A DNA stretch of 64,000 nt from Phallus indusiatus (Eukaryota; Basidiomycota; Agaricomycetes; Phallales; Phallaceae), in contig JAQFWX010000006.1 in assembly GCA_027605045.1 (NCBI GenBank), forward strand, positions 1,054,001 through 1,118,000. Direction: 5' to 3'. The notes under the pieces are model-generated. The model was not told the origin of the DNA. It ran no database searches and saw only the letters and a list, made by a program, of their open reading frames with translations. The translations under genes were made by a program, and so were the position numbers. Positions 46,687 to 59,560 of the stretch are shown here, in pieces (the stretch's first letter is position 1; every line of letters starts with the position of its first letter).

Positions 46687-47430
46687 TGGTGAACTGGGGG
46701 TGCGCGTATAGTGAAGTATGGAGAAAGTCGCGTCAAGCATACTGTGTATTGTTATCATGAGGAACTTTCAGCTATTCGTTGAGACCGTACAGTTGTACTA
46801 CCTTGTGGCTCGGACCACTGGGAATATATATCTTCATATTATCGTTGACTTCCATCCACTGATTCAGAAACACGCGATAACGCAGTATCATTCGCATGTT
46901 TGATAATGGCCGGGAGACTTGAAACTGTACATCCTGCCAAGAATACCTCGATCGCGTTACTCCAATAGCGTAATTTCGTTTTTTTCAATACTCTTGAAAG
47001 GATATTTTGGGAGATGGAGTAAGAAAGCTGTGGGGTTCGTAAGAGGAAATAATGTTCGTGCTTCGGCGGGGAGAAGATAGTATTTGTCATTATGCAATGA
47101 CAGCGGATAAATTGTATGCATATGGACATTCTTAAAAGTATGTTCTTTGCTAAGAGCGTCGGAAGTTCTGTCAAGATATGACAGGATTGGGTAGAACGAT
47201 GTTTATTGGAGAGTGCGAGACTGGATCAAGAAATGACCGGTAACGGTGAATTAGGAACGTGAGAAATACCGTCAATACTTGAAGACAGTAACTAAAATAC
47301 GCACCGTGTTTTCCAAAATAAAAACGAGACATTCTACCTGGTGTAACTAACTAAATCCCATTTTGGCCTTTGTTCGCCCGCGTTGAACTTGTCCCCAAAG
47401 AGGTTCGTAAGTGAATGAGATAATAAAAAA
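46687..47430 (-). pseudogene. Degenerate convergent minus-strand gene, block G copy 5
   Basis: It keeps LRYWSNAIEVFLAGCTVSS, ANDTALSRVSESVDGSQR and then a TAA, in the third block (about 46839-46990). The second block shows HYFLLRTPQLSYS in a shifted frame. The upstream block has SLGTSSTRANKGQNGI followed by a stop. It is more decayed than copy 4. Confidence 0.4.
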
Positions 47431-47572
47431 CCAAAATGGCGCTTTTATTAAGGACGCGTACATAACTACCTAACAGCTGATTAGACGTATGTACATAGTG
47501 TAACAACGCGTCCGTTTTCGAAAGTGATTCGTATTGAAATTTAAAGCGAATTTGATTGCTAATATCCTCTAT
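47431..47572. repeat. Shortened 3' flank tail fused to R4
   Basis: The AACAACGCGTCCGTTTTCGA motif (47501) is present as in the other tails. At about 47560 the sequence jumps directly to the ATATCCTCTATATGTCGG box and start of R4. Block D and any Clp1-like tail are deleted. No gene is seen. Confidence 0.45.
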
Positions 47573-48640
47573 ATGTCGGAAACAGCTGGTCTGAACAGCG
47601 TAGAAGTACCTGCCGTCATTGACAAGGTCGAAGCTCGAAAGTACTTGTAGAAAAGTGTCAAAATTGCCGAAAGTGTTAATTCGGATAAGCATTCACAGTA
47701 TACGGCGATGCTGGTTCAGGCGATCACGAACAACATGGTGGATTCGATGCACCCATTCAAGTCGACAGTTTCGAGTCACCACAGACAAACGATTGGCCAA
47801 TCCTATTTAACGTCGGGGAAAGCGAACACTCTAATGCTTAGGTTGAACGCTATACCAATCAATGGCGAACAGTCCGATGAGACCGTAGAAAAAATGGTAG
47901 GCCTCTTCTGCGACTCTCTTCGTCAGTTTTTGGTTTTGTGTCAGGTGTAAAAAAAACATTGATGGTTGTGCGAACAGGCTACACGGAGATTAGTAAGCGA
48001 AGGCTATATGCGCCGTTCCTTACGGCTAGGTGATTCTGAGATACTAAAAGGCTATACTTTCTATTTTTCACCTTTTGTCTCCCCTTCGTTTCACTTTTAT
48101 TTAAAATTCACAGTTCTTATATTTTATCTTTCCAATCATCTTTAGTTCCATTTCCCTGGAACATATATTTACAAACTGTATATAAAAAAACAAACCTTTT
48201 CGACTACAATAATAACAACTTTTATACCCTCATTATGATTTCCCTCTGAGCACACAACACTGGTTCCCTTTCGCTCTCTGACCACTCCTGTTGCGCGACC
48301 ATCAACATGTCGCTGACACATTTTACACTCAAGAGGCGGCGGAGGATCCAGATACAGGTCCGGTAATGTCTGGTTATCCTCATCCACGACAAACCATGCC
48401 AGGTCAAAAACTTTTTGTGATTGATTAGAAGATTATCCACCGAAAATGGATGCGAGTCTTATGCTTTTCTGTTTATTTACCCATATTGACATCTTACATT
48501 AGCGAATGATCGATACGACTATAAGCAAAAATATCCATGAGACAAATGTGGAGAGGAGACCGCTGAAACTTGTGCGGATTTCTAGTCATGGTACGGTCTT
48601 TGTAAACCGTCATGTAAAATAAGCAAATTAACATACTCGT
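47573..48640 (+). pseudogene. Truncated DUF6535 5' remnant R4, interrupted by an insertion
   Basis: It begins with ATG and MSETAGLNSVEVPAVIDKVE, has the same early TAG as R2, and runs through the exon 1 end (VGLFCDSLRQF-type) and intron 1. At 47960 a 345-bp element interrupts it. It resumes at 48305 with GTCGCTGACACATTTTACAC, decayed exon 2 and a trace of exon 3 that ends near GCGGATTTCTAGTCATGG (about 48575), the same break as in R2 and R3. Confidence 0.65.
47960..48304. mobile_element. 345-bp TG...CA element with inverted ends and 4-bp target duplication
   Basis: It starts TGATGGTTGTGCGAACAGG and ends, in reverse complement, TGATGGTCGCGCAACAGG. It is flanked by ACAT on both sides (47956-47959 and 48305-48308). 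The paralogous remnant R2 at about 15972 has the uninterrupted sequence AAAACATGTCGCTG. Inside are AT-rich tracts and TATATAAAA (about 48180) but no coding frame. TG...CA ends and the TATA motif fit a solo LTR; the 18-bp inverted ends fit a MITE. The insertion itself is well supported, the class is open. Confidence 0.8.
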
Positions 48641-49760
48641 TGGATTCGAAGATCATCTCAATCTACCGGTCATCCGAAAACAATTTGTCCGTCCAAATAT
48701 ACAGTTGAAGGTGAGCTCCGTCCGATCGTACATTGAGGTCCGAGTAGACCGAAACTTGCTGCCTTATTAAGCTCGAAACGCCTCGCTAAGACCTATATAA
48801 ACGATTCCTGCACATCTAAAAAGGGCTGGGTGAGTGACAGGAGCGCAAGGTTTTCATGGTGCTGCTATGTATGCACCTGCATAAATGGGTCCGTTTCGAT
48901 CACCGATCTCACCCGTCGAGTTGGTTAGAGCAACGTTTCGAAACTCATGCATAGATGAAAACCGAAGCGTTTCTCATAATGGCTTTTGAGCCAAAATGAA
49001 CAGCCAAGAATGTTTTGCCCAAATGGGATCATCATTCGCTCTCACCGCCAACAGGTGAAAAAGTGTGGTAAGCAGACAAGCTGGACCATTGTGAAAACTT
49101 GAAAATGAACACTATGCGCCTTGCGTATGCCTAGATAAACGTCAGATAAATGAATTTATAGCGTCTCCATATGAACTGCAGGACTTAGCTTCCGGAATGG
49201 TTATCGTGTTTGCGATGTCCTTGAATCGTCCAAGTTTGAAGCTAAACTATCATTCACCAGCGGAAACAAAACTAAGGCGTGAGTTATGTGATAATGATTA
49301 TAACTCCTGAATTCAAAAGTGCAAACGTTGGTGCACGTTGGTGTCTCTAGCTGACGCGCTGACTCACAGCCCCCGTGACTGCACGTTACTGCCCGACCCG
49401 AAGGCCTGAAAACGTTGTTCAAACTCCGCTGGAACGTGTGCCGAAGATGACGCTCATCCCTTTTTCCCTCCCGCTGTTGAGAACGCTAGACCGGTATTCA
49501 TTCGTGAGTAGGCAGTTTAATCTAACGACATCATTTATCTGATGATACCTGAGGCAATTATCTACGTGTCTAATACATACAACGCGTTGAACGCAAGTTC
49601 GAAGTGTTATCGATGGACTTGAGGGACAAACTCGACAATAGACTTTGGGGTTGAGGCAAGAGCCAAGGTAGAAGAGGCGGGAGAGTGTACGTACCATTGT
49701 TTTCCGCTGCGTTAAATACCTCTCATAGCTGTTTAACTAATGTAGTCGCAACGACATTCA
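48641..49760. repeat. Conserved non-coding block N, copy 4
   Basis: Short form, most similar to copy 2: GTCCGTCCAAATATACAGTT (48688), GAGTAGACCGAAACTTGCTG (48741), CTCACCGCCAACAGGTGAAA (49039) and TTCAAACTCCGCTGGAACGT (49417). No conserved frame is seen. Confidence 0.55.
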
Positions 49761-50715
49761 GCGAGAAGATCCTTCTGATTACAAGCTTCCCGGAGACGGG
49801 AGCTACATATATTGTGCTCGAGGTCATGCATTGCTCTCCACCATTGTCTACTCATCTCCGGTCTTGTTCAAAAACATGACATGAAAGCAGGCGAAGTGGA
49901 AGAGGTCCACGACTTTGAAGACGATGGACGATGGACGTGGACATGACGGACTCTACTCCAAGCTCCAACTGTAGCCCCGACGAATCTACTTCATCTAAGC
50001 ACGCCATTTGATTAGCCGTCAACTAAAGCAACCAGCTTTTGTGGTTACCATCGACTAGCTGTATTGGAGATACTCAACTCAGAGCTGAAGAATGTCCCAT
50101 GTCCTTGACAAGAATGATGGATAAAGGGCACGCTCAATTTCTTGTATATCCTCGTCGGCGAAACTGATTCCTGTCTCTAGAATACTTAGAGCAGCCCAGA
50201 TACCTCGCGAATTGGAACTCCTTATTCGCACTGCGGTTCCGCATTCCCACATCTTCACCGTCTACTCTCGCACCCAACGATGGAGGTGACGCTTTTCCGC
50301 CCACCGGAACCATTCTCGCGGCGCCCTTCACCGGCCTTCCTCCTCTATCAGCACCAGAGCATTCGCCATTCTCGTCGACGTCGCTGAAGCTTCCAATCAC
50401 ATCTATTCCTTCCATCACTGCACACATTCCTTCTCCCCGCCTACCTCTACACTAAGCCTCTTCGCAGTCCTCCCGTCAACACATCCTCTTGAGCTCTCCC
50501 AAATCCAACACCAACCACCACCGAGTCCCAGTCCTCATCCCTTCAATTGCGCATATAAGCCTACACAATAAAAGCTCTTTTAGCATACGAAGCGCGCGTA
50601 CACGGTTTGTGGGCTAGCGTGATCGCTTGCTGTATCCGATGAGTTTCTATAAACAACCGTTCAAGTTGTGTGGGCTATTTTGATTCTGCTTTAGGAGTTG
50701 GCATGTCAGCGCAGT
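49761..50715 (+). pseudogene. Clp1-like pseudogene (C11) with deletion in exon 1
   Basis: Block N runs into CCCGGAGACGGGAGCTACAT. The first part of exon 1 is deleted, and it resumes at about 49815 with GTGCTCGAGGTCATGCATTG. The acidic AHDFG..DVDMTD-type stretch and an intron (to about 50180) follow. Exon 2 has RELELLIRTAVPHSHIFTVY-type coding in mixed frames, RLPPLSAPEHSPFSSTSL-type, and a decayed tail with a TGTATCCGATGAG equivalent of SDEL (about 50633). Several indels are present. Confidence 0.4.
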
Positions 50716-51847
50716 AAGTAGTGTCTCTCGTATGGCTACTTCTTATTTACTTGTTATTTGTAGTGTATAGATCAGAAAGAAATGTTATTTGTCGTACTAT
50801 TATAATTAAAGGTCCTTATAAAAATTATACTGCGTGATCACACTGAAACTATAACCTTGGCATTATCGATCAAAGCCGGCTTGTCGACTTGTGCGCATCT
50901 GGGGTTGCCAGATGAAAAAAAAGGAAATACAAAAAGAGTGGAGAAGAAAAATTGTACGAGACGATGGCAAACAGAGGAATTCCCGACTCAAACGACCATT
51001 GATTGTTGGGTTCCCAATTGCGTCAATACTTATCGCTCGCCGGCATAGGGGTCCTACTAGTAGTAGGACGTAGTACGAGTAGATCATCATTGATTGTGAG
51101 TAACTCCTTTCGAATTCCCAGCCTAGCCTGCACTAAGGAAATCGAAGTAAGACTAAAATCTGAGCGAAACCCACGAACGTACAATTCATGTACGAGATGT
51201 AAAGTGGACAAAACAGGTTGGTCATTCGCGTAGACGTTCAAGGAAGCCGCATTTTCATCAAGTTGGTACTGACACAACATGCAATCCACGCTGAATCTTA
51301 CCATGGCAGTAATCACAGTGTTAGCACCGAAAAATGAAAACTCCTGCACAAAGCCGATTCCTTAGATCTCGACCCAATTTGGATGCGATCCGTCTAGTCT
51401 TCTGAAGCTTGCATTGTTCCTTCCTGTGGCAACCCGCGTCGAGGCCAAACGTCTGATGAGATACACCGAACATATATGTACAGGGTGGCCATTTTCTTCC
51501 AAGCATTTGACAACGATACCTTCTACAAAGTATCGAAGTTCCATCTAACTTTATCTTTCGAGGCAGACTTCTGCCAGCTCTTTGTTCTTGTAGGATGGTC
51601 GCCCACCTTCAAATTGCATATAGTGTGTTTTGATTACCGGAGTATAAGCATCTATCATCCAATCAGATTTGGCTATTCAAAGATTCACACAGACTTTTGA
51701 ACTGCCGCGCACAGGTTGAAATGCGAGGCGACCGTGAGATTTGACAAGGTGCGTAGTATTTAATAGACAGTATCGGTTTGATAATTATCTGTGGCAACGT
51801 TATCACCATCGCCAACATTTCAACCTAAAATCACATATCTCACCTAT
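50716..51847 (+). promoter_or_regulatory. Spacer S and upstream region D of gene 6
   Basis: Spacer S (about 50716-51200) holds AAAGGTCCTTATAAAAATTA and TTGCGTCAATACTTATCGCT. Block D has CAATTTGGATGCGATCCGTC (51376), GCATTGTTCCTTCCTG (51411), CCGCGCACAGGTTGAAATGCG (51705) and the TATA-like GTGCGTAGTATTTAATAG at 51749-51766, about 90 bp before the ATG at 51848. Short frames inside are not conserved between copies. Confidence 0.5.
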
Positions 51848-54800
51848 ATGTCCGTAACAGCTAGTTTGAACGGAATAGAATTGCGGGCCCTTAGCAGTGG
51901 CAGCCTTCCAAGGGTCGAGCCTCAAAACGACTTGGAACCTGAAGCTCAAAGTGGTGAAATATCTGGGGGCGCCAAATCGGTTAAGCTCCCACAGGAAGAT
52001 CCGGATGCACATGGTAATGATCATTGTGGACATTCGAACAATGACCATGACCAGCTTGAAGGAACCGATGCGCCCATTCAAGCCGACAGTTCCAAGCCAC
52101 CACAGACAAACGATAGGCCAGCCTTCTTGAACAAGGAGAAAAGCGAACATCCTCATGCTCAGGCTGCTGATGCGGTACCGGTGAATCGCGGACGGTCCGA
52201 GGAGAATATGGAAGAGTTGGTAGGCCTTTTTCGCGAGATTCTTGGTCAGCTGCTCGCTTTGTGATTCAAATAAAAATCTCCGGAGCTGATACTACGTTAT
52301 ATTTGTAGAGGCTGTATCTAATCCGGGTCCAGAAACGTCCAATAATGATTCTAATCCTCCTTGCACTCAACGAAACACGCCAGGACGCAAGAGGCACTTT
52401 GGGTTGAAAAAAGGATTATCGCCGGAGATTGGTTGTGAGTGTCTTTTTTGAAGTAAATCCATCTCATATGCACAAATTTTAACATCTCGTCACATAAGCG
52501 AACAATCAATATGACTACGAGCAGAAATATGCACGAGATCGATTCGGGAAAGAGACAGCCGAAAACGCTCGGATTTGGTTGACCTACCTTGACGAAGCCG
52601 ATGCATTTGATCGCGAGAGAGTAGAAGGATGGAAAGAGACGGTTGATGTACTACTAGTTTTCGTAAGCAAAATGTTTGTTTGCGAGTATATTGGCTAAAG
52701 TTTATATTCTATGCCAGGCTGGTCTTTTTTTCCGGCGTTATAACGAACTTTATCACACAGGCTTTTCAAAGCCTTCAGCAAGATAATACAAAAGTCACCG
52801 CGTCGTTAATATTCGAAACGGTCCAAATACTACAGGTACAATTCACCGGGTTACCGATAAATAATGTACCCAACTCAATGATAACCCCTACTTCGCCATT
52901 CACACCATCCACAAATGCATCTTTGGTGAACGGTTTATGGTTCACTAGTTTGGCAATCACATTATCTGCAGCACTGTTTGCGGTTCTCGCCAAGCAATGG
53001 TTGTATTATTATTTGGTCTCAATTTCTGGAACGGCGAATCAGAAAGTGAGGGCGAGGCAATTGCGGTTCAATGGCTTTGAACAGTGGAAAGTCGCAGCAA
53101 TTGTCGACCTCCTCCCCATTCTCCTCCACCTCGCTGTCGGTCTGTTTCTGGCTGGCATTATAATACTATTGTTCCCACTGGACGCTCACATCGCCTGGAC
53201 CATTGTCGCGATCACGAGTATCACTTTTACTCTATATTTCATCTCTGTGATATTACCCATTCGGTATCCGGAATGCCCGTACACAACTTCGTTGACAATT
53301 TACGCTGGAATCCTTTTTTTCGCTCTGCGAGAAAGAAAACAATGGGTTAGCACGACCTTGTGGATTGTTTGGGAAAGAGCGAAATTCAAAGCTTAGCATA
53401 CAATTCAGTATCTCGTTACTCATATCCCGCGTCTCTTCCGGGATCATGTCATGTTCATCTCGAAGTTGGATGATGGCGTGCGCGGTTTTGGAAGACAACC
53501 GATATTTTTTGCTAATGACAATGTGCCAAAATTCACAAAATTCACAAAATGGAGAGAAGAGAATATAAAGCAAGCTATCAAAAATGCGACTTTTCTCGAC
53601 TCCCAGGCAGTCAAATGGCTTTACACGGCCTCGCCTGATAGGAGCGTCCGTCGTATCGTTGCTCGCTCTGTAGCGGTCCACCCAACTATCGCTGAACAAT
53701 TTGAAGAGAATAGCAAGCGGGAGCTCTCGTTTACTCTTGAGGTCAGCAAAACAAACCTCCTGGATTTGCGTTATGGACTTTGTTTGAATCTCTTGACTGG
53801 TGGGACGTGCCACTGGAACCTGCTCAATTCTATATCCGATCATGTGGCCGAAAGTGAGCTTGAGGAAGGAGAGTATAAAACCTATCTCCGCCTTCCGAAG
53901 GGAGAATTCGGTGTTTCTCTCTTGTCGAGACCCGATGAACTATCCCTTGACCGTTTAATCACCGGCAGTCATTCTGTCAAGCTCCCACTAACCATGTGGT
54001 GTTACCTCCTAGAAAAGAAGCCATTTCATGATACAATGGCTGAACATATACTCAATTCTCAAGGGCTTAGTCTCTTCTCTTGTAGCGTTGATCCCACTCG
54101 TGAACTCGTAGATAGCGCGGGGTTAGTATACTTTGATAGTGACAAGTTGGGATGGTGGAAACGTGAATACCTGTTCCGATACTTCAGACTTGGCAAGCCT
54201 GACTTGTCCTCAGAAACCAAATCCTATGCAACATGCTATCGCCTCTTTATCACCGTCTACCGAAAACTGACCTCTGATCATCCGTTGCCGTCGTTTGCTA
54301 ACAAAGAAAAGGGACAGAAGTCTTTGGAACATTTGTTTATCAGGTTCCGGTATTCCTCCAGTGTACCTCGGACACCCGAGCACCGCTTCACTTTCTTCAA
54401 AGACATTTTCTGCACGGACTCATTCTAGTCCGAGTCTATGACGGATTTCGCCAGATATCAGGCAGCAGAGTGTCTGGGCTTCATCAGCGTTGAAGCGGCT
54501 ACCTTATTTCCTTGTACAGATTATCACGAGCTCTCTCACATATATCAATGGTGCTCACGAGATCTCGGCCAATACTTATCATCTCACACATCTCCCATTT
54601 TCACAGTCTTGCTCTTGTCACAGAACCGCCACCACTTATTCACAATCATCTCGGATGATACTAAAGCCACGTCCAACTTAACATGTCTTCGAAACTTGGC
54701 GAATTGTTCCAATCCGAGAAAACAAGGCAAAGTCATATACCCACTCTTAATGGATCTCTTCAAATCTACGAAGATGCCCCTGTTCACTCATTTCTACAAC

Positions 54801-55288
54801 TCGTTCGTGCTCGTCCAACTATGGAAATTACTTTTGATTTTCGAACAGGATCCGAAACCTTTTTTCCTCCTTGTGAAATCAAAACTTAACAGGGAAAGGT
54901 TGGATGAGGTGTTTATCGCCATGAATGCTCAAGAACAGCCCAACGATTCGTCAGACTCGTCCTCCCATAATTCGGTATATTGCTATGGCAGCACAGGCTT
55001 TCATCATCAGTTGCAGGCGTCTTTACTTGTGTTTGCACAAATGATAGGTCCGTCCCAGGAACCATCTCCACTCTCAGGTGCAATTTTGGACAATGATCAC
55101 GATAATGAAGAGCGTGCTCAGCCTGTGCTGCAGCCCGGACCGAGTGAGGTATTTCTCCCGCAAAGGTTTATCATCATTAGACTGTATGCTAAGAGATAAT
55201 ATGTGCACAGCGGCAAGTCTCTCGCTCCGTAAATAATTGGATGAAAAAAGCGTTCGGATATGTGTGGTCGAAGCCATTTACCAAATAA
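51848..55288 (+). pseudogene. DUF6535 gene 6, disabled by a frameshift and two stops
   Basis: Exons by comparison are 51848-52244, 52309-52434, 52499-52662, 52718-55148 and 55211-55288, with introns of 64, 64, 55 and 62 nt. Exons 1-3 and 5 are open, and the tail ends GYVWSKPFTK. Exon 4 carries one extra T in a seven-T run (52725-52731) just after the AGL of the first hydrophobic segment. It also has TAG at 53394-53396, where paralogs have CGG, and TAG at 54426-54428, where paralogs have the TGG of SFWSES. Outside these lesions the frame is conserved over about 810 codons. The gene therefore died recently, unless the stops are sequencing errors. The cassette after the core is unlike that of the other copies (WVSTTLWIVWERAKFKA). 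Confidence 0.85.
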
Positions 55289-55384
55289 TAAATACTAGCC
55301 GTGAACTGCGGTGCACATATAAACCTTTCAATGAGGGGTCTGTCCATTAAGGTCTGAAGGTCTGACGCTTAGCTTTTGAGTACT
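55289..55384. other. Junction between gene 6 flank and block P copy C
   Basis: The usual 3' flank of DUF6535 genes stops at about 55320 after GCACATATAAAC. Unique sequence (CTTTCAATGAGGGGTCTGTC) leads into block P at about 55385. Block G is absent. No gene is seen. Confidence 0.4.
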
Positions 55385-58340
55385 ACGTAGATTTTTTTTT
55401 CGTTGCAGCTTGCATTTAGACTTGTATGGAGTTGGGTTGAAACTATAAATTCTTTCTCTGAATGATTTGTTGAGAGAGAAAGTGGCTTGAAAAGGAAGAT
55501 TCGCACTTCACTCTGAGATTATGTCAATTATCACAAACAGGCTTCGCGTTGATCTTCACACCTTACAATCGGATACATGTATGAGAATGGAAAAGATTGG
55601 ATAAATAATAGGAACTGAATCAGAATCAGAGAGGAAGAAACAAAAAGTAAGGTCGAGAAATGAAGAGCACTGCCAGGTTGTTGAAATCAAGTTTGAAGGA
55701 CAACAAACACACTTATATGTACAACAAATGGACACGAACGAACAAACACATACGAATCCGAGATAGCATGATTGAATAAGGACGAAAATTTTTTTTAAAT
55801 AAACTAAAAAGTAGCCAAAGCAGAAATAAATTGGAATAAATTGTCGACGTAAATTCGAGTGAAGTTGTGGCGAGAGACGAACATGAAGGAGTGTCGGTTA
55901 GAACAATAGTATATCGTTGAACTACATAAAAAGAAGTAATTATCATCGCAGAGGAACAAACCAGTATGAATAAGAGAACACGGATACGGAGAAATCATGA
56001 TGTGTAGAGGGTATCAGGGCCAGTCCAAGATGAAAATATGGCGGGAACACCGGTGCGGTACATGCACATACCTGCATAAACCATCGAAGATATTTGTGTG
56101 GCTTTTGTTATTGGTGATTTGCGCCTTTTTTGATGTTTACGCCTACTTGAATCAGGGGAGACCGACCGAGCCGTCAGAGAGTGTGACAGGAAGTTAGTTG
56201 AAGATGGTGGCGATGGCGGCGGCGGGGCAGTAGCACCACCCAAAAGAAGATCTGCGAGTTGAAGACAAGCCCTCCGTCTGTTTTAGTATCGATATTGACT
56301 TGGACTTTTGATTTTGTTTCAAAGGGGAAGAATTGATGGTGGTGGAAACACTAACAGTGGAAGCCCGAGTAGATGTGGTCGTCGTTTTTTCAGAGGTTGA
56401 AGACCATAATTGTAAAGCAGTCAGACTAACTCTCCGACCTCTCAAGATACCTTTATTTGGCGGTGGAGCGAGTTTGGAACTGGACAGAGCAGAACCAGGT
56501 CTTGCGAAATCCGATGTACCCGTATCGCCACCCACATTAACAGCATCACTGGCGCTCGTAGTCTGGTTCTCGTTTCCATTAACACCATCAAACGCTGTCC
56601 TAGAGCCCGATGACGAAAATCATTTGCCGGCATTCTTCAACAGCAAAGTTTCTGCCTGAACACGCTGCGTCTCACCCGCAAGAGCTACAGTAAGTTCCAA
56701 TACCAGAGTTACGTCCGTTCCATTCTTCGATACCCCAGTGACTTTGCTTCTTCAATGAACATTAGCGTGACCATGTTGAATAGAGGCTCACCACCTGACG
56801 ATGCTATGAGAGGTCGAGTGCGTGTGCGAGGTCGTTTCATCCAGCCACCACTATCACCGCTACCACTACTAGCATTGGAGGGACTTGGATCCGGTAGGAC
56901 TTGTTGCGCTCGCACCTGAGGCATTTGTAGGCTGAGAAGGTGAAGAGGAACTCAGGTTATCGCTAGGGACGTTTGAAGAACATGTAGAACCGATCGTACT
57001 AAGATCACTACGACTGTTCACATCCGTAGAAATCGCGTTTTTCATGCTTCTTTTTCGAGCTGCTACTACTGGGAATATCCGTTGTAACATGTACAGTCTC
57101 TTTATGTTCAGCGTTGCTATCAGCTTTCTTTCCATTTGAATGGGAGTTCAAGTTGGCAAATAGCAAGCTTCTCCGTCTTGGTCTGATCGATAACGAGTGT
57201 GATTAAGAGACGATGGGGATGTAGTTGAGGGTGCAGGGTTTGACATCGACGTTGACGTTGCATGTTTCTCGGACGTTGTGGTGCTTTTTGGGCGAAGATT
57301 TTTGCTGTGGTGGGCTTGGGCTTGAAGGTTGAAGTGGGCTGCGACCTAGGGCTAGACGAAGACCTCTTCGAGGTTGATTTGCACCAACACCATTTAAGGG
57401 AAAGATACTGTGTGCTATCGTTACGTCAGGACGAGGATAAGGAATGCAAGGGCGAGGGACGCAGCCTGTTAGATGGCGAGAGCGACGGCGATAGCGCAAG
57501 AGTACGAGGTGATGGAGGAAGTAGTATAGATGGTGAAGAGGCCCCAGTCGTTATCGAAAAAGATCCTGGCGACGGAAGTATAGGACTCGGGAGCACGGTA
57601 GTAATAACCACAACGATATTACCATCAGCAGCACTGGCACCATTAGCTGCAACCGTAACTGAGCCAGGACCGGACCAGGAGGAGTAAAGGATACGCTACA
57701 GGCAGCTGCGCTTGAAGATACACTCTCGCCGTCAACGCGTCACCATCCGCAATTTTCAGCATCGATATCAGCATCAGCAGCATCCCCACTATCAGTCGCA
57801 TGACCTGCGTGATGGCCCACAGGATGCTGCAATCGATGACGATTTGTCTATCATGCAACACCTGTCTAGCATTATCCCTGTCCACCGAATTCTTCTCCTT
57901 CTCATCGACGCTTTTCCTGCTAATAACCAACACTCCCTTCTTTCTCTTCTTCGTCAATCTTCGGCAAACTCCGTGGTGTAGCCCGTCCTCCACTTTAGGG
58001 TGTCGGCATGTGAGCTAGTGAACCGGAAAAGACGGGAAAGGGAGGTGGTGGTGTTAATGGAGGTTCTCATCTTTATCTGATTGGGTGTGAATGTCACCAC
58101 TAGCAGCAGCGGCGACGGCGGTAGCAGCTACGTCTCAGTGATAGTTCGAAGTCGGGTTCGCTGCTCCAGGAGGAAGAGATTGGATAGAAAAGAGACGAGG
58201 GTAAAGCGATGGTTGAGACACTCAGGTTGTTGTTGTTGAGCTAGTAGCGGTTGCAGTTGTAAAGAGAGACTGAACAATGTCGATGGGAACAGACCTAGAC
58301 GAGAAACATCCGCGATATGACGCCTGCTAGGTCTAGCTCA
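55385..58340 (-). pseudogene. Block P copy C: Ser/Pro/Thr-rich protein with C-terminal basic cluster, decayed
   Basis: Read on the minus strand from about 58290. It has a degraded N-terminal Gln-rich part, then RLTKKRKKGVLVISRKSVDE, a Ser/Pro-rich part (SPSILLPPSPRTLALSPSLS) and MKRPRTRTRPLIASSGGEPL with FNMVTLMFIEEAKSLG. Next come GILRGRRVSLTALQLWSSTS, EKTTTTSTRASTVSVSTTIN and the basic end SSRRKHQKRRKSPITK. The blocks lie in different frames, but the order is the same as in copy A. The conserved 3' flank (55385-56040) matches 23871-24560. The shared RGRRVSL and KRRKS motifs point to a once functional, perhaps nuclear, protein. Family not recognised. Confidence 0.45.
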
Positions 58341-58580
58341 TCGTGTATAATATTGACAATTGGGAGGAAACAGATTCATCATATTAAAGTGTTTGTGGAT
58401 AATTTCAAGTCACAAAAAACGTTTCGAGGTCGGAAAAAACAGGTTGCGGTAAAGAACGAAATTTGTTTGAGCTAACTCGGCTATTGGCAAACATCTCCTG
58501 CTAAGATGTTCAAGCTTTCAAGCTCCGCCTCAACCACAAACCCTCTTTTGGCGGATTGACTGATTGACTGATATCTCCTG
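58341..58580. other. Short unique spacer
   Basis: AT-rich sequence with no conserved frame and no match to the other units that I can see. It includes the direct repeat TTGACTGATTGACTGATAT at about 58556. Confidence 0.3.
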
Positions 58581-59560
58581 ATTAGCGAACGTAAGTAACG
58601 AGGGCTATACATGGCTCTTCCTACCAACATGCAACACAACAAAGAAATTACTTTTCTCAGGCGAACCAAGACTCAGAGACATTCCAGATCAAGCCTGGTG
58701 GTGGCCATTTAGGATCTCCCGCTCCCGCATCTCCAACACCCACAACATGCAAATTGCGCTCTAGATCACACATTCCTTTTCCAGCATCCTCTACTCTATC
58801 TCCCATCACGCTTGTTCAAAGAAATGCCAAGGAAGCAGGCGAAGTCGCAGAGGTGCATGGGTTTGGGACGACGGACATGGACATGACAGACCAACTCTTT
58901 CTCAGTTTCTCCGCTAAACCTGTTATTCGATTACGCTGTCGATCCAGAGCTGAAGAATGTTATCATCGAATATGTCTCCACAAACCGCAAGCTTGAACTC
59001 CTCATTCATTCCTTTGTCTTCCTACTGACCGGATCTCACATCTTCACCGTCCATTCTCGCACACCCAACGATGGAGGTGATGCTTCATCCCGGCCCCGGA
59101 ACAATTCTCGCGGAGCACTGCGCCAACCTTCCTCCTCTACCAACACCAGAATATTCTCAAGTTCACTGCACCCTCGTCGTCGTCGCTGAAGCTTCCAATC
59201 ACATCTATATCCCTCCCATCACCTAATACATTCCCACTTCTTCTCGCCTACCTCTACATTATGCAACCCCAAAATCTCTCCGCCGCCCTCCTCCGCAACC
59301 TTTCTAACCATCTCAAACCCAACACCCCACTACCTCCGAATCACGACCCTCAACCCTCCTCCAATCACCCACACAACTCGCTGGAACACCAGCACGAACT
59401 TACATCGCGCAAGCTCCCTTAGCGCACGCAGCACGCGTACATAGCTTGTGGGCTGACATGATTGCCCTTGCCAGCGTGTCTGATGAGCTCTTGTGGAGGG
59501 TCGTTCAGGTGGTATGAGCCATTCTGATTGCTGCTTTGGAGATTAGCATGCAAGCGCAGT
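58581..59560 (+). pseudogene. Clp1-like pseudogene (C12)
   Basis: Exon 1 part at about 58650-58930: LRSRSHIPFPASSTL-type leading into QRNAKEAGEVAEVHGFGTTD and MDMTD, in one frame here, which shows the ancestral frame of this acidic stretch. Part of the end of exon 1 and the intron are deleted (about 58940-58980). The exon 2 part has LELLIHSFVF, HIFTVHSRTPNDGGDASSRP, then LPITSISLPSPNTFPLLLAY, LYIMQPQNLSAALLRNLSNH and HNSLEHQHELTSRKL in another frame, and a DELLWRV equivalent at about 59490. Still broken by several shifts. Confidence 0.45.
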
